The position numbers and the translations under genes were made by a program. A model generated the notes under the pieces. The model searched no databases, was not told the DNA's origin, and saw only the letters and a list, made by a program, of their open reading frames with translations. From UBA1715 sp045615765 (GTDB taxonomy: Bacteria; Bacteroidota; Bacteroidia; Bacteroidales; UBA1715), in contig JAZLFM010000002.1 of assembly GCA_045615765.1 (NCBI GenBank), forward strand, positions 1 through 64,000: a stretch of 64,000 nucleotides of DNA. The letters are read 5' to 3'. Positions 1 to 8,856 of the stretch are shown here, piece after piece (the first letter of the stretch is position 1; every line of letters starts with the position of its first letter).

Positions 1-285
1 GGCTGGTACGAGGAGGACCCAGGAGAGTTGGGCGAGCCACAGAGCGCCCAGATGGGCAACCAGAAGACGTTCACTCCGGGCGAGACGGCCGCGGGAACAT
101 ATAGCGTGTGGGCCGTGATGTACGCGGACGGCTGCTACGGACCTAAGGTGGAGGCGACGTACACGATCAAGGACATCCCAGATGCTCCAACGACGACCCC
201 TGCGGAGGTATGCTACGGCGAGAGCAACGTGAGCGTGAGCGCCGACGGCGAGGCCGGAGCGGTAATCAACTGGTATGCCGATGTG
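1..285 (+). other. GC-rich, differently coded segment within the first gene
   Basis: Hand counts give 40, 38, 36 and 38 G+C per 60 bases for the four blocks from 1 to 240, against 17 of 60 for 301-360. The change falls near base 285, inside one Ig-like domain just after the WYAD motif, with no frame break. Codons switch from GCC, GGC, GAG, GTG to A/T-ending synonyms. The 3' sorting domain (about 2101-2280) is intermediate at 27-28 of 60. Confidence 0.85.
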
Positions 286-2376
286 GCAAAATCTTCATCA
301 GTATTGAAAGTAGGAAATACTTTCACATCTAATGATACAGAAGTTGGAATGTACAAATATTATGCAGCACAAAAGGTAAAAGGTTGTGAAAGTCAAACTG
401 CTGCTGCTGAATATGTTATTAAAGCATTGCCAAGTGCACCAATTGCATCAGTGCAATCAAACATCTGTTCGTATGATGATGCTCCAGAACTTCGTGTATA
501 TGGTGAAAATATTACATGGTATTCTTCGGATAAGAAAACGGTAATAGCAGAGTCAGAAACATACCAAACAACCGATATGAGTGCAGGTATAAAAAGATAT
601 TATGCATCACAAACGGTTGACGGCTGCGAAGGAGACAAGGTTCCTGTTACATATACGATCAACGAAAAACCTGCAAACCCAGAAGTCTTCGGTGCAAGTG
701 TTTGTGCAGGTGATACTGTAATACCTGCATTACGAACAAATATGCTTATGGATAAATGGTATGCTGATGAATCAGTTGTAACATTCTTAGGACAAGGCTA
801 TAATTACACGCCTACGGTATCTGAAGTTGGAAGTAGTGACAAAACATATTATGTACAAAGAGAGTTGAACTCTTGTTTAAGTGATGTTGTTCCTGTAGTC
901 TTACGTGTAATTCAACAACCAACATTCACTATTGGCGAAGATACAATTCTTTGTATTTATGATTCTGTTTTGACTATCCAGGCAGATAATTTTTCACCAG
1001 CAATTACATCAACATCTTATATTGATTGGAAAGTATCAAATGAAACTTCTTCTAAGAAATACATGGATTCGCAGGATCACAATATTCAACCAACAAATAT
1101 GATTAATGCGCCAGGAACTTATACGGTTCATGCGGTTTATACATATAAGTATGATGCTGTAACTTGTCAGAGTGAAGAAGCTAGTTTTACGTATAAGGTT
1201 ATCGATCGTGCAAGAACACCTATAGTATTCTCAAAAGTTATCTGTCAAGGTGAAGATATTAAGGATCTACAAGCTTTAGGTTCTGCAAATGTAGTTTGGG
1301 AAAGTTTGAGTGGAATTCAACCTGCAGTTTGGAATGGTAGAAAATACAAATTTGATACAGGACAAGTACTTGATACGGGAACATACTATTTCCGTTTGTA
1401 CGATATCAATTTGTATGATGAGGAAAACTTTAGAGGATGTGAAAGTATTGCAGACACTGTTTCAATGACTGTTGCTCCTTCTGCAAAAACGAAAATGATT
1501 GGTGCCGATTCTGTATGTGTTGGCGAGACAGAAGAATATTATACACAATATACTAAAGAAAGTACTTACTTCTGGAATGTGACTGGTGACCACTTGAACT
1601 ATGCGAAGACAGATGCTACATCTGTTCGTTACATTGATTGGTCAAAACCAGGTATCGATACTTTGACAGTATATGAACAAACATGGGCAGGCTGTGAAGG
1701 TTTTGACACATTGATAGTGAAGATAGCTCCAATGCCAGAACCAATGTTCACATGGTCAATGCCTGGTTCTACAAATGTGGTAGAGTTAAAAGATAGCACT
1801 TATCAAGATAGTTTATGGTTTAGAAATACAGAAGGAGAATTGGTTGGAGAAGAAATTCCTTACCAAATGTCTTGGAATTATGGTCATTTAGGAGAAAATG
1901 ATACAGACATTGATTTGGAGGTACCTTACAATCAACGAAACAAAGCAATCCGCGAGGGTGACTATGTATATGGCTACAACTGTCCGATATTGACTGTAAC
2001 GAACTCATTCGGTTGTAAGGCAAAATATACAGAATGTATATTCGTAAATCTTACGGCATCATTGTATGTTCCGAACGCATTCTCTCCAACGAACCCTGCA
2101 CACAGTGTAAGAACCTTCCAGCCAAAAGGCTACAACTTGAAGACTTGCGAAATCTCGGTATACGACAAGTGGGGTAACTTGCTATGGTACTCGGATGAAG
2201 TAGAAGACGGCAAGTTCGTAGGAAAATGGGACGGTATGTACGACGGCAAGATGATGAAGTCCGATGTATATATCTGGAAGATGGAGGCAACATTCCTAGA
2301 CGGACAAATTTGGGAAGGTTTCGACAATGGAAACGGCAAGAAAACAAAATTCGGTAGTGTGACATTGGTACGATAG
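1..2376 (+). CDS. Large T9SS type B secreted protein with Ig/PKD-like repeats (5' end missing)
   Basis: The frame is open from base 1, so the gene begins upstream; 791 residues are visible. They form about seven repeats of 80-100 residues, each opening with a Pro-rich linker followed by a Cys-Gly-Glu/Asp motif and a WYAD- or WY-containing strand, as in the Ig-like and PKD-like repeats of giant Bacteroidetes surface proteins. Residues ~687-791 are a gliding-motility-type C-terminal domain (CHU_C/TIGR04131 type: VPNAFSP, then YDKWGNLLW, then WDG and SDVYIW), the T9SS type B sorting signal. The inferred role is a secreted or surface-attached adhesin. A terminator follows directly. The first ~285 bases are much richer in GC than the rest although the repeat architecture continues without a break. 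Recognition of the C-terminal domain is firm; the ligand is unknown. Confidence 0.9.
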   Translation, partial: GWYEEDPGELGEPQSAQMGNQKTFTPGETAAGTYSVWAVMYADGCYGPKVEATYTIKDIPDAPTTTPAEVCYGESNVSVSADGEAGAVINWYADVAKSSSVLKVGNTFTSNDTEVGMYKYYAAQKVKGCESQTAAAEYVIKALPSAPIASVQSNICSYDDAPELRVYGENITWYSSDKKTVIAESETYQTTDMSAGIKRYYASQTVDGCEGDKVPVTYTINEKPANPEVFGASVCAGDTVIPALRTNMLMDKWYADESVVTFLGQGYNYTPTVSEVGSSDKTYYVQRELNSCLSDVVPVVLRVIQQPTFTIGEDTILCIYDSVLTIQADNFSPAITSTSYIDWKVSNETSSKKYMDSQDHNIQPTNMINAPGTYTVHAVYTYKYDAVTCQSEEASFTYKVIDRARTPIVFSKVICQGEDIKDLQALGSANVVWESLSGIQPAVWNGRKYKFDTGQVLDTGTYYFRLYDINLYDEENFRGCESIADTVSMTVAPSAKTKMIGADSVCVGETEEYYTQYTKESTYFWNVTGDHLNYAKTDATSVRYIDWSKPGIDTLTVYEQTWAGCEGFDTLIVKIAPMPEPMFTWSMPGSTNVVELKDSTYQDSLWFRNTEGELVGEEIPYQMSWNYGHLGENDTDIDLEVPYNQRNKAIREGDYVYGYNCPILTVTNSFGCKAKYTECIFVNLTASLYVPNAFSPTNPAHSVRTFQPKGYNLKTCEISVYDKWGNLLWYSDEVEDGKFVGKWDGMYDGKMMKSDVYIWKMEATFLDGQIWEGFDNGNGKKTKFGSVTLVR

Positions 2377-2397
2377 TCGTTCCGATAGAATAAAGAG

Positions 2398-2432
2398 AAA
2401 GGCTGTTCTGAAAAGAGCAGCCTTTATTTTTT
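2398..2432. terminator. Bidirectional intrinsic terminator
   Basis: A 12-bp stem (2398-2409 with 2414-2425, one G-U pair) closes a GAAA tetraloop. It is followed by a T-rich tract on the plus strand and, read from the minus strand, also by T-rich sequence. It separates the convergent T9SS protein and EamA genes; the EamA stop codon lies within the 3' arm. Confidence 0.85.
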
Positions 2433-3302
2433 CTCGGCAATAAATAGCCCGCAAAGAATTAGAATCATTCCTCCAATTGCGTATGGAGTAATGTTTTCAT
2501 GTAGGATTATAGCAGAGCAAATCACTGCAACGACAGGATTTAAGTAGATATAGTTTGATGCTTTTATGATGCCAATGCGTTTCATGACAATATTCCAAAG
2601 TACATAACAAAGTAATGATGCTATTAATCCCAAAAACAATAAATTACCAAACACAACAGGTTGGGATAAAAGTTCAAAATCGTATGTAAGTCCAAAATAT
2701 GTAGCGACAGGAATTGCAGAAATAAGACCGTAGAAAAAAACTTTTCTTGTTATAAATAGACTTGAGTATTTGTCGCTCATTCGTTTCATTATGAATGAAT
2801 AAAAAGCCCAAGACCATGCAGCAATTAATGCAAGAATGTCTCCAATTGGAGAAAGGTTTAGTATGAATTTTCCATTTAAAACCACGAGAGCCATTCCAAG
2901 AAATGCTAGTACAGAACCAAGCATTTGTTTTTTCGTAAACTGTTCGCTTTTCGAAATTACTCCGATTAAGATAGAGGTAAAAATTGGCGTTGTACAAACA
3001 ATTAATGAAACATTCGAGGCAAAGGAGAAACTTAGGGCAATATTTTCTGTGAGAAAATAGAGAGAGCCTCCTGTTATTCCCATACATAAAAATAGGATTT
3101 CGTCGGATAAGTTGGCAGAAAACAATCGTTTAGGTGCAATAAGACATAAGAAAATGTAAGCCATGAAAAATCTGGCAATAAAAATATCTATTGCCGACAA
3201 ACCATTGTTTATAAGCACTTTTGTAGAGATAAATGTAGTTCCCCAAATTACCACTACTGCAAATGCTAAAATATGATATGTCCAGTTTTCGTTCTGTCGC
3301 AT
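2424..3302 (-). CDS. EamA/DMT-family transporter
   Basis: The 292-residue protein consists almost entirely of about ten hydrophobic helices arranged as two similar halves, with GTTFISTK in helix 1 and AAWSWAFYSFIMKR opening the second half. This is the EamA (drug/metabolite transporter, RhaT-like) fold of inner-membrane exporters. The substrate cannot be read from sequence. It starts at ATG 3302, only 7 bases from a TACTTTTG box (3310-3317), so the mRNA is probably almost leaderless. It lies 20 bases downstream of the EI24 gene on the same strand and could also be co-transcribed with it. Confidence 0.88.
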   Translation of the reverse strand: MRQNENWTYHILAFAVVVIWGTTFISTKVLINNGLSAIDIFIARFFMAYIFLCLIAPKRLFSANLSDEILFLCMGITGGSLYFLTENIALSFSFASNVSLIVCTTPIFTSILIGVISKSEQFTKKQMLGSVLAFLGMALVVLNGKFILNLSPIGDILALIAAWSWAFYSFIMKRMSDKYSSLFITRKVFFYGLISAIPVATYFGLTYDFELLSQPVVFGNLLFLGLIASLLCYVLWNIVMKRIGIIKASNYIYLNPVVAVICSAIILHENITPYAIGGMILILCGLFIAEKK

Positions 3303-3309
3303 GGTGCGG

Positions 3310-3317
3310 CAAAAGTA
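3310..3317 (-). promoter_or_regulatory. -7 box (TACTTTTG) for the EamA gene
   Basis: Exact match to TAnnTTTG on the minus strand, lying in the 20-base gap and the end of the upstream gene, 7 bases before the ATG. I see no TTTG -33 box at the usual spacing. Confidence 0.5.
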
Positions 3318-3322
3318 GCAAA

Positions 3323-4096
3323 TTACGGTAATTGTAACATTTCTTTTTCGTCGGAATGTTCTTCAACCATTTCTATGGTTGCTGCTACAGTTGAGATTAT
3401 GGCAAAAATAGAAGACAAAAAAGAACCAACAATAGGAATGTACATTAGCAATGCAAAGATTAATCCGTGTCCTATTGCCATACCTTTGTTCTTTTTTACA
3501 AAATTTACGCTCTGCCCAACAGTTAATTTTCTTCGTTCGTTAGTATAGTCAATAAACGAAAAACCATAATAGTATGCTGAAATAATGAATAAAATAAAAG
3601 GCATGCCAATTATTGCAATTAATGGTCCAACAATAGGGAAAAATGCGATCAAGAAAATAAGAAACCCTAAAAACATTTCCATGAATATATTTCTGATTGC
3701 CAGTAAAATACCACGAAAAGCATCCTTTATTATTTGTATACAATCAAAAGGATAGTCGCTACCATTAAGAATGTGTTCCGTTTTTTCAGAAACATACGCC
3801 ATAAATGGAGACATTACAATTACAACAATGTATCCGCCCCAGATACCAAATACTATAAAAAACAATAATTTTAGAACAATCATTCCTATAGAAAACAGAA
3901 GAGGAGAAAAGTCTGCTCCATAAACTTCGGAGAGTTCTTGTATTATGGCACCGATGGACCAAAGACCTGTTAGACCAAATGCAATAAATATAAGTAGAGG
4001 CATTAGTAATGTCCATGTCATACCATTAGTAATAATGAAACCAAAGGCACGACCTTGCATAGACAGCGATTTTGCTATTTTTTGAATAATATTCAT
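3323..4096 (-). CDS. EI24-domain (CysZ-like) membrane protein
   Basis: At 257 residues with four to six long hydrophobic segments, this protein has an N-terminal amphipathic stretch (KIAKSLSMQGRAFGFI) and the repeated PIVGPL/PIVGSFL re-entrant-like motifs typical of the EI24/CysZ superfamily. E. coli CysZ imports sulfate, but Bacteroidetes members are generally uncharacterised, so no substrate is claimed. The acidic C-terminus (MVEEHSDEKE) faces either side. It is followed after 20 bases by the EamA transporter. Confidence 0.75.
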   Translation of the reverse strand: MNIIQKIAKSLSMQGRAFGFIITNGMTWTLLMPLLIFIAFGLTGLWSIGAIIQELSEVYGADFSPLLFSIGMIVLKLLFFIVFGIWGGYIVVIVMSPFMAYVSEKTEHILNGSDYPFDCIQIIKDAFRGILLAIRNIFMEMFLGFLIFLIAFFPIVGPLIAIIGMPFILFIISAYYYGFSFIDYTNERRKLTVGQSVNFVKKNKGMAIGHGLIFALLMYIPIVGSFLSSIFAIISTVAATIEMVEEHSDEKEMLQLP

Positions 4097-4158
4097 AGTG
4101 TTAATTTGTCGGCAATGTATAAAAGAAACAGTATAAAAAAATAAATATTCTTTGAAAT

Positions 4159-4189
4159 TTTGATAAAAACTACACTTATATTACTTTTG
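4159..4189 (+). promoter_or_regulatory. Full Bacteroidetes promoter for thrA
   Basis: A TTTG -33 box (4159-4162), a 19-base spacer and TACTTTTG (4182-4189) fit the Bacteroidetes consensus exactly. Transcription should start near 4195, leaving a leader of roughly 15 bases, too short for a thr attenuator. Confidence 0.75.
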
Positions 4190-4209
4190 AACACATTTTG
4201 TAAATATAT

Positions 4210-6660
4210 ATGAAGGTCTTAAAATTTGGTGGAACTTCGGTTAAAAATGCCGAAAACATCTCTAAAACGATTGCGATTATCAAAGATAATCTTGCAAAAG
4301 AACATTTAGTAGTTGTGGTTTCTGCTTTAGGTGGAATCACGAATAAATTGATTGAATGCAGCAATAAGGCTGTAAAAGGAGATACCACCTTCACCGAAAC
4401 TCTTGCAGAAATTAAGAAAGCACATTTCGATACAATTGCAGGTTTGTTATCTGGTGATTACAAAACAGACTGTGAAAAGAATACAGAAAATATCCTTTCA
4501 GAACTAAAGGATATTCTTCATGGTATCGCTCTTATTCGTGAATTGACACCTCGTTCACTTGATATTGTATCAAGCGTTGGAGAACGAATGTCTGCATATA
4601 TTATTGCAAAAACAATTGCACAAAGTGGTGTAGATTGCGAGTTCCTTGATGCTCGTACTGTTATTAAAACAGATAAAACATTTGGTGCTGCAAAAGTAAA
4701 CTTTGAAAAAACAGATAAACTTATTCAGGATAAGGTTCTTAATACAAAAACATTATTTATCGCTACTGGTTTCATAGCTAGTACTGATGATGATGAAACA
4801 ATAACACTTGGTCGTGGTGGTTCCGATTATTCGGGTGCAATTTTTGCTCGTGCAGTAAATGCGTCTATCCTTGAAATTTGGACAGATGTTGATGGTATGA
4901 TGACTGCCGATCCACGTAAGGTGAAAAAAGCGTATCCAATTGAACATATAACTTACGCTGAGGCAATGGAACTTTCTCACTTTGGTGCAAAAGTTCTTGA
5001 ACCAAGAACAGTTATTCCTGCAATGTCAAAAATGATTCCCGTGATTATTAAAAACACTTTCAATCCAACAGCAAAGGGAACACTTATTACAAAAGAGAAT
5101 GAAAATTCTCAATTACGTGTTCAAGGTATTTCTTCTATCGACGAAGTTAGTTTAGTTACTGTTCAAGGTAGCGGTATGATTGGCGAAGCTGGTATTTCTA
5201 TGCGTTTGTTCCGTGCTATCGCTCAAGAATCTATCAATGTTATCTTGATTACTCAAGGTTCGTCAGAACATTCAATAACATTTGCTGTTCTTCCAAATGA
5301 TGCGAAGAAGTCGCAAGATGTTTTGAATAAAGAATTTGAATTCGAGTTGAAAGCAGGTTTGATTGACTCTATAAAGGTTGAAAATAATCTTTCTATTATT
5401 GCTGCCGTTGGTGAAAATATGAAAAATATTCCTGGTGTTGCAAGTAAATTCTTCAACGCACTTGGAGTGAATGGTATCAATGTGGTTGCAATTGCACAGG
5501 GAGCTAGCGAATTGAATATTTCTGTTGTAATCAACGAAAAAGATAAAATCAAAGCATTGAACTCATTGCACGAATCATTCTTCCTTTCAATGACAACGAC
5601 ATTGAATGTGTTTGTTGTTGGAACAGGAACAATCGGTGGTGAACTTCTTCGTCAAATTAATGCACAACATCAAACTCTTATCGATCAAAATAAGATAGAT
5701 GTAAAAGTTGTTGGTATTTCTAATATCGATGGCTATTTGATAGATACTGACGGTATTGACTTGGCAAATTGGGAAGAACTTGTAAAAACAAAAGGTTGCA
5801 AGCCTGATCTTGATGCGTATGTTGCAGAAATTAAGGCTTTAAATCTTCGTAATAGCGTATATGTTGACAACACTGCAAGTTATGCTGTTGCCGATAAATA
5901 TGAAGAAATGTTAGAAAAACACATTTCTGTTGTAACTCCAAATAAAGTTGCCAACGCGAGCGATTACAATCGTTACAAACATATTCATGAACTTGCTTCG
6001 CAAACAGGTGCTCGTTTCTACTACGAAACGAATGTAGGCGCAGGTCTTCCTGTAATCAGCACTTTAAAAGATTTGATAAAGAGTGGTGACGAAATCATCA
6101 AGATTGAAGCAATTCTTTCAGGTTCATTGAACTTTATTTTCAGTAATTGTTCGTCAACAAAAGATTTTGCAACAACGGTAAAAGAAGCTCGTCAAAAAGG
6201 ATACACTGAACCAGATCCAAAGATTGACTTGGCTGGTAAAGATGTTGCTCGTAAGATTTTGATTCTTTCTCGTGAAATTGGTTGCAAATTCAATCTTGAA
6301 GATGTTGCAGTAGAAAACTGTTTGTCTGAAGCAAGTCAAAATACGACAACTGTAGAAGAATTGTGGGCTTCTCTTGAAAAGAATGACAACGACAAATACA
6401 CAAAATTGTTTGCAGAAGCAGAAAAAGAAGGAAAACATTTAAAATATATTGCTACATACGAGAATGGAAAGGCTAAAACAGAAATCAAAGCTGTTGATGC
6501 TTCACATCCGTTCTATAACATTACAGGTAGCGACAATATTATTTCCTTTACAACAGCTCACTATCGCACTCAACCATTGATAGTGATAGGTCCTGGAGCA
6601 GGAGCTGCAGTTACTGCTGCTGGTGTATTCGCTGATATTATCCGTATTGCGAATTTCTAA
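4210..6660 (+). CDS. thrA: Bifunctional aspartate kinase / homoserine dehydrogenase
   Basis: This 816-residue cytoplasmic enzyme catalyses the first and third steps from aspartate to threonine, methionine and homoserine. Residues 4-10 carry the kinase signature KFGGTSV, with the SVGERMSA stretch near 125; two ACT regulatory domains lie at about 310-455. The dehydrogenase half starts near 465 with the NAD(P)-binding GTGTIGG, then VTPNKVAN near 575 and a conserved DLAGKDVARK near 675. Length matches E. coli ThrA (820). The short leader argues against attenuation, so control is probably by allosteric feedback through ACT. It stands alone: no thrB or thrC adjoins and a strong terminator follows. 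Confidence 0.96.
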   Translation: MKVLKFGGTSVKNAENISKTIAIIKDNLAKEHLVVVVSALGGITNKLIECSNKAVKGDTTFTETLAEIKKAHFDTIAGLLSGDYKTDCEKNTENILSELKDILHGIALIRELTPRSLDIVSSVGERMSAYIIAKTIAQSGVDCEFLDARTVIKTDKTFGAAKVNFEKTDKLIQDKVLNTKTLFIATGFIASTDDDETITLGRGGSDYSGAIFARAVNASILEIWTDVDGMMTADPRKVKKAYPIEHITYAEAMELSHFGAKVLEPRTVIPAMSKMIPVIIKNTFNPTAKGTLITKENENSQLRVQGISSIDEVSLVTVQGSGMIGEAGISMRLFRAIAQESINVILITQGSSEHSITFAVLPNDAKKSQDVLNKEFEFELKAGLIDSIKVENNLSIIAAVGENMKNIPGVASKFFNALGVNGINVVAIAQGASELNISVVINEKDKIKALNSLHESFFLSMTTTLNVFVVGTGTIGGELLRQINAQHQTLIDQNKIDVKVVGISNIDGYLIDTDGIDLANWEELVKTKGCKPDLDAYVAEIKALNLRNSVYVDNTASYAVADKYEEMLEKHISVVTPNKVANASDYNRYKHIHELASQTGARFYYETNVGAGLPVISTLKDLIKSGDEIIKIEAILSGSLNFIFSNCSSTKDFATTVKEARQKGYTEPDPKIDLAGKDVARKILILSREIGCKFNLEDVAVENCLSEASQNTTTVEELWASLEKNDNDKYTKLFAEAEKEGKHLKYIATYENGKAKTEIKAVDASHPFYNITGSDNIISFTTAHYRTQPLIVIGPGAGAAVTAAGVFADIIRIANF

Positions 6661-6680
6661 TTAGAAGATAATAATTGCAG

Positions 6681-6720
6681 AAAGCCCATTAAGATTATTC
6701 TTGATGGGCTTTTTTATTTT
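6681..6720 (+). terminator. Intrinsic terminator after thrA
   Basis: A 13-bp stem (6681-6693 with 6700-6712, one G-U pair) with a 6-base loop is followed by a long T tract. Confidence 0.88.
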
Positions 6721-6742
6721 TTTTAAATGAGAATATCCATAT

Positions 6743-6774
6743 TTTAGGTATAGAAATCATCATTTGGGGTATAG
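6743..6774 (+). repeat. Direct repeat GGTATAG, two copies 21 bases apart
   Basis: TTTAGGTATAG (6743-6753) and TTTGGGGTATAG (6763-6774) lie upstream of the DXS-like gene on the same helix face. This could be a two-site operator, but may be chance in AT-rich sequence. Confidence 0.3.
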
Positions 6775-6825
6775 GAAGCTATTCAGATTTTGTGCAATTT
6801 TGTGTAGAAATTAACTACAAATAAC

Positions 6826-8586
6826 ATGTATATAGAAAAAATTAAATCTCCAGCAGATTTGAAATCGCTGGATCAAAAAGAGTTATCTATTGTTGCGGAT
6901 GAAACTCGTAAGGCTGTCTTAAATCGTGTAAGTAAACATGGTGGCCATGTGGGACCTAATCTTGGTTTTGTGGAAGCTACTGTTGCCTTGCATTATGTTT
7001 TTAATGCGCCAGAAGATAAATTTGTATTCGATGTATCACATCAATGTTATCCACATAAAGTTTTAACAGGACGAGCAAGTGGTTTTCTTGGAAATGTAGA
7101 TGATATGAATGCAATTAGTGGCTATTCTTCACCTGCAGAAAGTCCATTGTATGACAATTTTGAAGTTGGTCATACATCAACTTCCGTTTCTCTTGCTACA
7201 GGATTGCAAAAAGCACGTGATATAAAAGGCTCGAAAGAAAACATTATTGCCATTATTGGCGACGGTTCTCTTTCTGGTGGCGAAGCTTTCGAAGGATTGG
7301 ACGAAGCGAGTGAATTGGGTACAGGTATAATCATAGTTGTGAATGATAACGAAATGAGTATAGCCGAAAATCATGGTGGTATTTATAAAAACTTACGAGC
7401 TTTGCGTGAATCCAATGGGCAATGTGAACACAATTGGTTCAAAGCATGGGGATTTGAATATTATTATGAGGAAGAGGGTAATAACATTGAAAAACTGATT
7501 GCAATTTTCCAAAAAGTGAAAGATACAACTGTACCAACAGTTGTACATATTCATACTGAAAAAGGTCACGGTTTTCAACCTGCGATTGACGAGAAAGAAC
7601 AATGGCATTGGGGTGCTCCATTTAATGTAGAAGATGGTTCTCGTCCAGCATCAGAACCTTCGGAATCGTATGATGGCTTGTTTTCTGATTGGATGTTGGA
7701 AGAGATGAAAAAAGATCCAACTCTTATTGCTGTGACGGCAGGAACACCAACAGCTGCAGGATTTACAAAAGAAAAAAGAGAATTAGCCGGTAAGCAACAT
7801 ATTGATATGGGTATTGCCGAAGAACAGGCTGTCGCGATGATTAGTGGTATGGCAAAAGGCGGTTTACATCCTGTTTGGACTGTACATTCAACATTTATAC
7901 AAAGAACTTACGATCAAATTGCTCAGGATTTGTGTATTAATTCAAATCCGGCAGTTATAAATGTAACTTGGGGTGGTTCAGGAACAATGAATGACATTAC
8001 ACATATTTGTTTGTTTGATATTCCAATGCTTACAAGTATTCCGAATTTATTGTATTTGGCACCAACAACTTGTGAAGAATATTTTTCAATGATGAAGTGG
8101 GCTATAAAACAGGATAAAATGCCTGTTGCCATTCGTGTTCCAAGCAATGGTGTAAATCATACAGATGAAGCTCAACAAGAAGAATATTCATTCTCAGCTC
8201 AATATAAGATAGCAAAACAAGGTTCCAAGGTAGCAATTATTGCTGCAGGTTCTTTTTATCAAAAAGGTGAGAATGTAGTTCGTTTATTGGAATCAAAAGG
8301 AATTAATGCAACTCTTATTAATCCTCGCTATTTATCATCTGTTGATGAAGCAACACTTGATTCTTTGAAACAAAATCATCAATTAGTTGTAACATTAGAA
8401 GATGGTTGCAAAGACGGTGGCTTTGGCGAACGTATAGCTTCTTATTATGGTACTGCAGATATGAAAGTTTTGGTTGGTGGTATTAAGAAAGACTTGTATG
8501 ACCGTTTCGATCAGCAGCAGCTTTTAGCCGATAATCGTTTGTTGGATAACCAGATTGTTGAGGATATTTTAACAATATTGAAATAG
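6826..8586 (+). CDS. DXS-like thiamine-diphosphate transketolase paralogue
   Basis: The 586-residue protein aligns along its whole length with 1-deoxy-D-xylulose-5-phosphate synthase (about 620-640 residues). Shared features are GGHVGPNLG near 40, DVSHQCYPHK near 66, the ThDP site GDGSLSGGEAFEG (~145) with NDNEMSI (~173), the catalytic-Glu motif GIAEEQAV (~328), and STFIQRTYDQ. By eye alignment with E. coli DXS, Arg420 is Trp and Asp427 is Asn (TWGGSGTMNDITH, ~381-393), while His431 and Arg478 remain. Arg420 and Asp427 lie in the substrate-phosphate region, so this may be a paralogue with another substrate. No isoprenoid genes adjoin. Start is an ATG 113 bases after the thrA terminator. Confidence 0.8.
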   Translation: MYIEKIKSPADLKSLDQKELSIVADETRKAVLNRVSKHGGHVGPNLGFVEATVALHYVFNAPEDKFVFDVSHQCYPHKVLTGRASGFLGNVDDMNAISGYSSPAESPLYDNFEVGHTSTSVSLATGLQKARDIKGSKENIIAIIGDGSLSGGEAFEGLDEASELGTGIIIVVNDNEMSIAENHGGIYKNLRALRESNGQCEHNWFKAWGFEYYYEEEGNNIEKLIAIFQKVKDTTVPTVVHIHTEKGHGFQPAIDEKEQWHWGAPFNVEDGSRPASEPSESYDGLFSDWMLEEMKKDPTLIAVTAGTPTAAGFTKEKRELAGKQHIDMGIAEEQAVAMISGMAKGGLHPVWTVHSTFIQRTYDQIAQDLCINSNPAVINVTWGGSGTMNDITHICLFDIPMLTSIPNLLYLAPTTCEEYFSMMKWAIKQDKMPVAIRVPSNGVNHTDEAQQEEYSFSAQYKIAKQGSKVAIIAAGSFYQKGENVVRLLESKGINATLINPRYLSSVDEATLDSLKQNHQLVVTLEDGCKDGGFGERIASYYGTADMKVLVGGIKKDLYDRFDQQQLLADNRLLDNQIVEDILTILK

Positions 8587-8605
8587 CGATTTATAAATCA
8601 AACAT

Positions 8606-8646
8606 AATATCGTAGGGGTAGATTTCAAACCTGCCCCTACGATATT
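8606..8646. repeat. GTAGGGG...CCCCTAC palindromic repeat
   Basis: A perfect 13-bp stem (8606-8618 with 8634-8646) continues inward through imperfect pairs. It resembles REP-type intergenic palindromes common in Bacteroidetes and may also end transcription of the DXS-like gene, although no clear T tract follows. Confidence 0.6.
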
Positions 8647-8665
8647 GATGTTATATAAAAGGGCA

Positions 8666-8699
8666 TAAAAAAAGACGACCAAAATTTGATCGTCTTTTT
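8666..8699 (-). terminator. Terminator for tRNA-Phe
   Basis: Read on the minus strand, a GACGA...TCGTC-based stem with one C-A mismatch and an inner AAA/TTT extension is followed by seven T. It sits just downstream of the tRNA. Confidence 0.75.
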
Positions 8700-8702
8700 C
8701 CG

Positions 8703-8775
8703 TGGAGAGGGGCGGGATCGAACCGCCGACGCCAGGATTTTCAGTCCTGTGCTCTACCGACTGAGCTACCACTCC
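8703..8775 (-). tRNA. tRNA-Phe (GAA)
   Basis: Reverse-strand 73-nt cloverleaf: D arm GCUC...GAGC, anticodon arm AGGACUGAAAAUCCU with GAA, T arm GGCGGUUCGAUCCCGCC, discriminator A. The CCA tail is not encoded. Position 5 and 68 of the acceptor stem form a U-U mismatch while the other six pairs are good. Confidence 0.95.
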
Positions 8776-8787
8776 GAAATCGTGATG

Positions 8788-8817
8788 CAAAAGTAGTAAT
8801 ATTTTTCTATTATCAAA
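8788..8817 (-). promoter_or_regulatory. Promoter of tRNA-Phe
   Basis: On the minus strand TTTG (8814-8817), an 18-base spacer and TACTTTTG (8788-8795) form one of the two best promoter matches in the window. Confidence 0.75.
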
Positions 8818-8856
8818 ACTTTTTTATTGAAAAATAAGAATTACGATGTGTATTTC

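Noticed and set aside
2051..2440. Long minus-strand open frames opposite the sorting domain of the first gene
   Set aside because: They mirror the coding strand of a clear T9SS type B domain, have Ser/Pro-rich low-information sequence and no start context.
4190..4210. Possible thr attenuator leader peptide before thrA
   Set aside because: The promoter predicts a leader of about 15 bases, with no Thr/Ile-rich frame and no hairpin.
8569..8790. Minus-strand open frame across tRNA-Phe
   Set aside because: It covers a tRNA gene and its terminator, so it cannot be a protein-coding gene.
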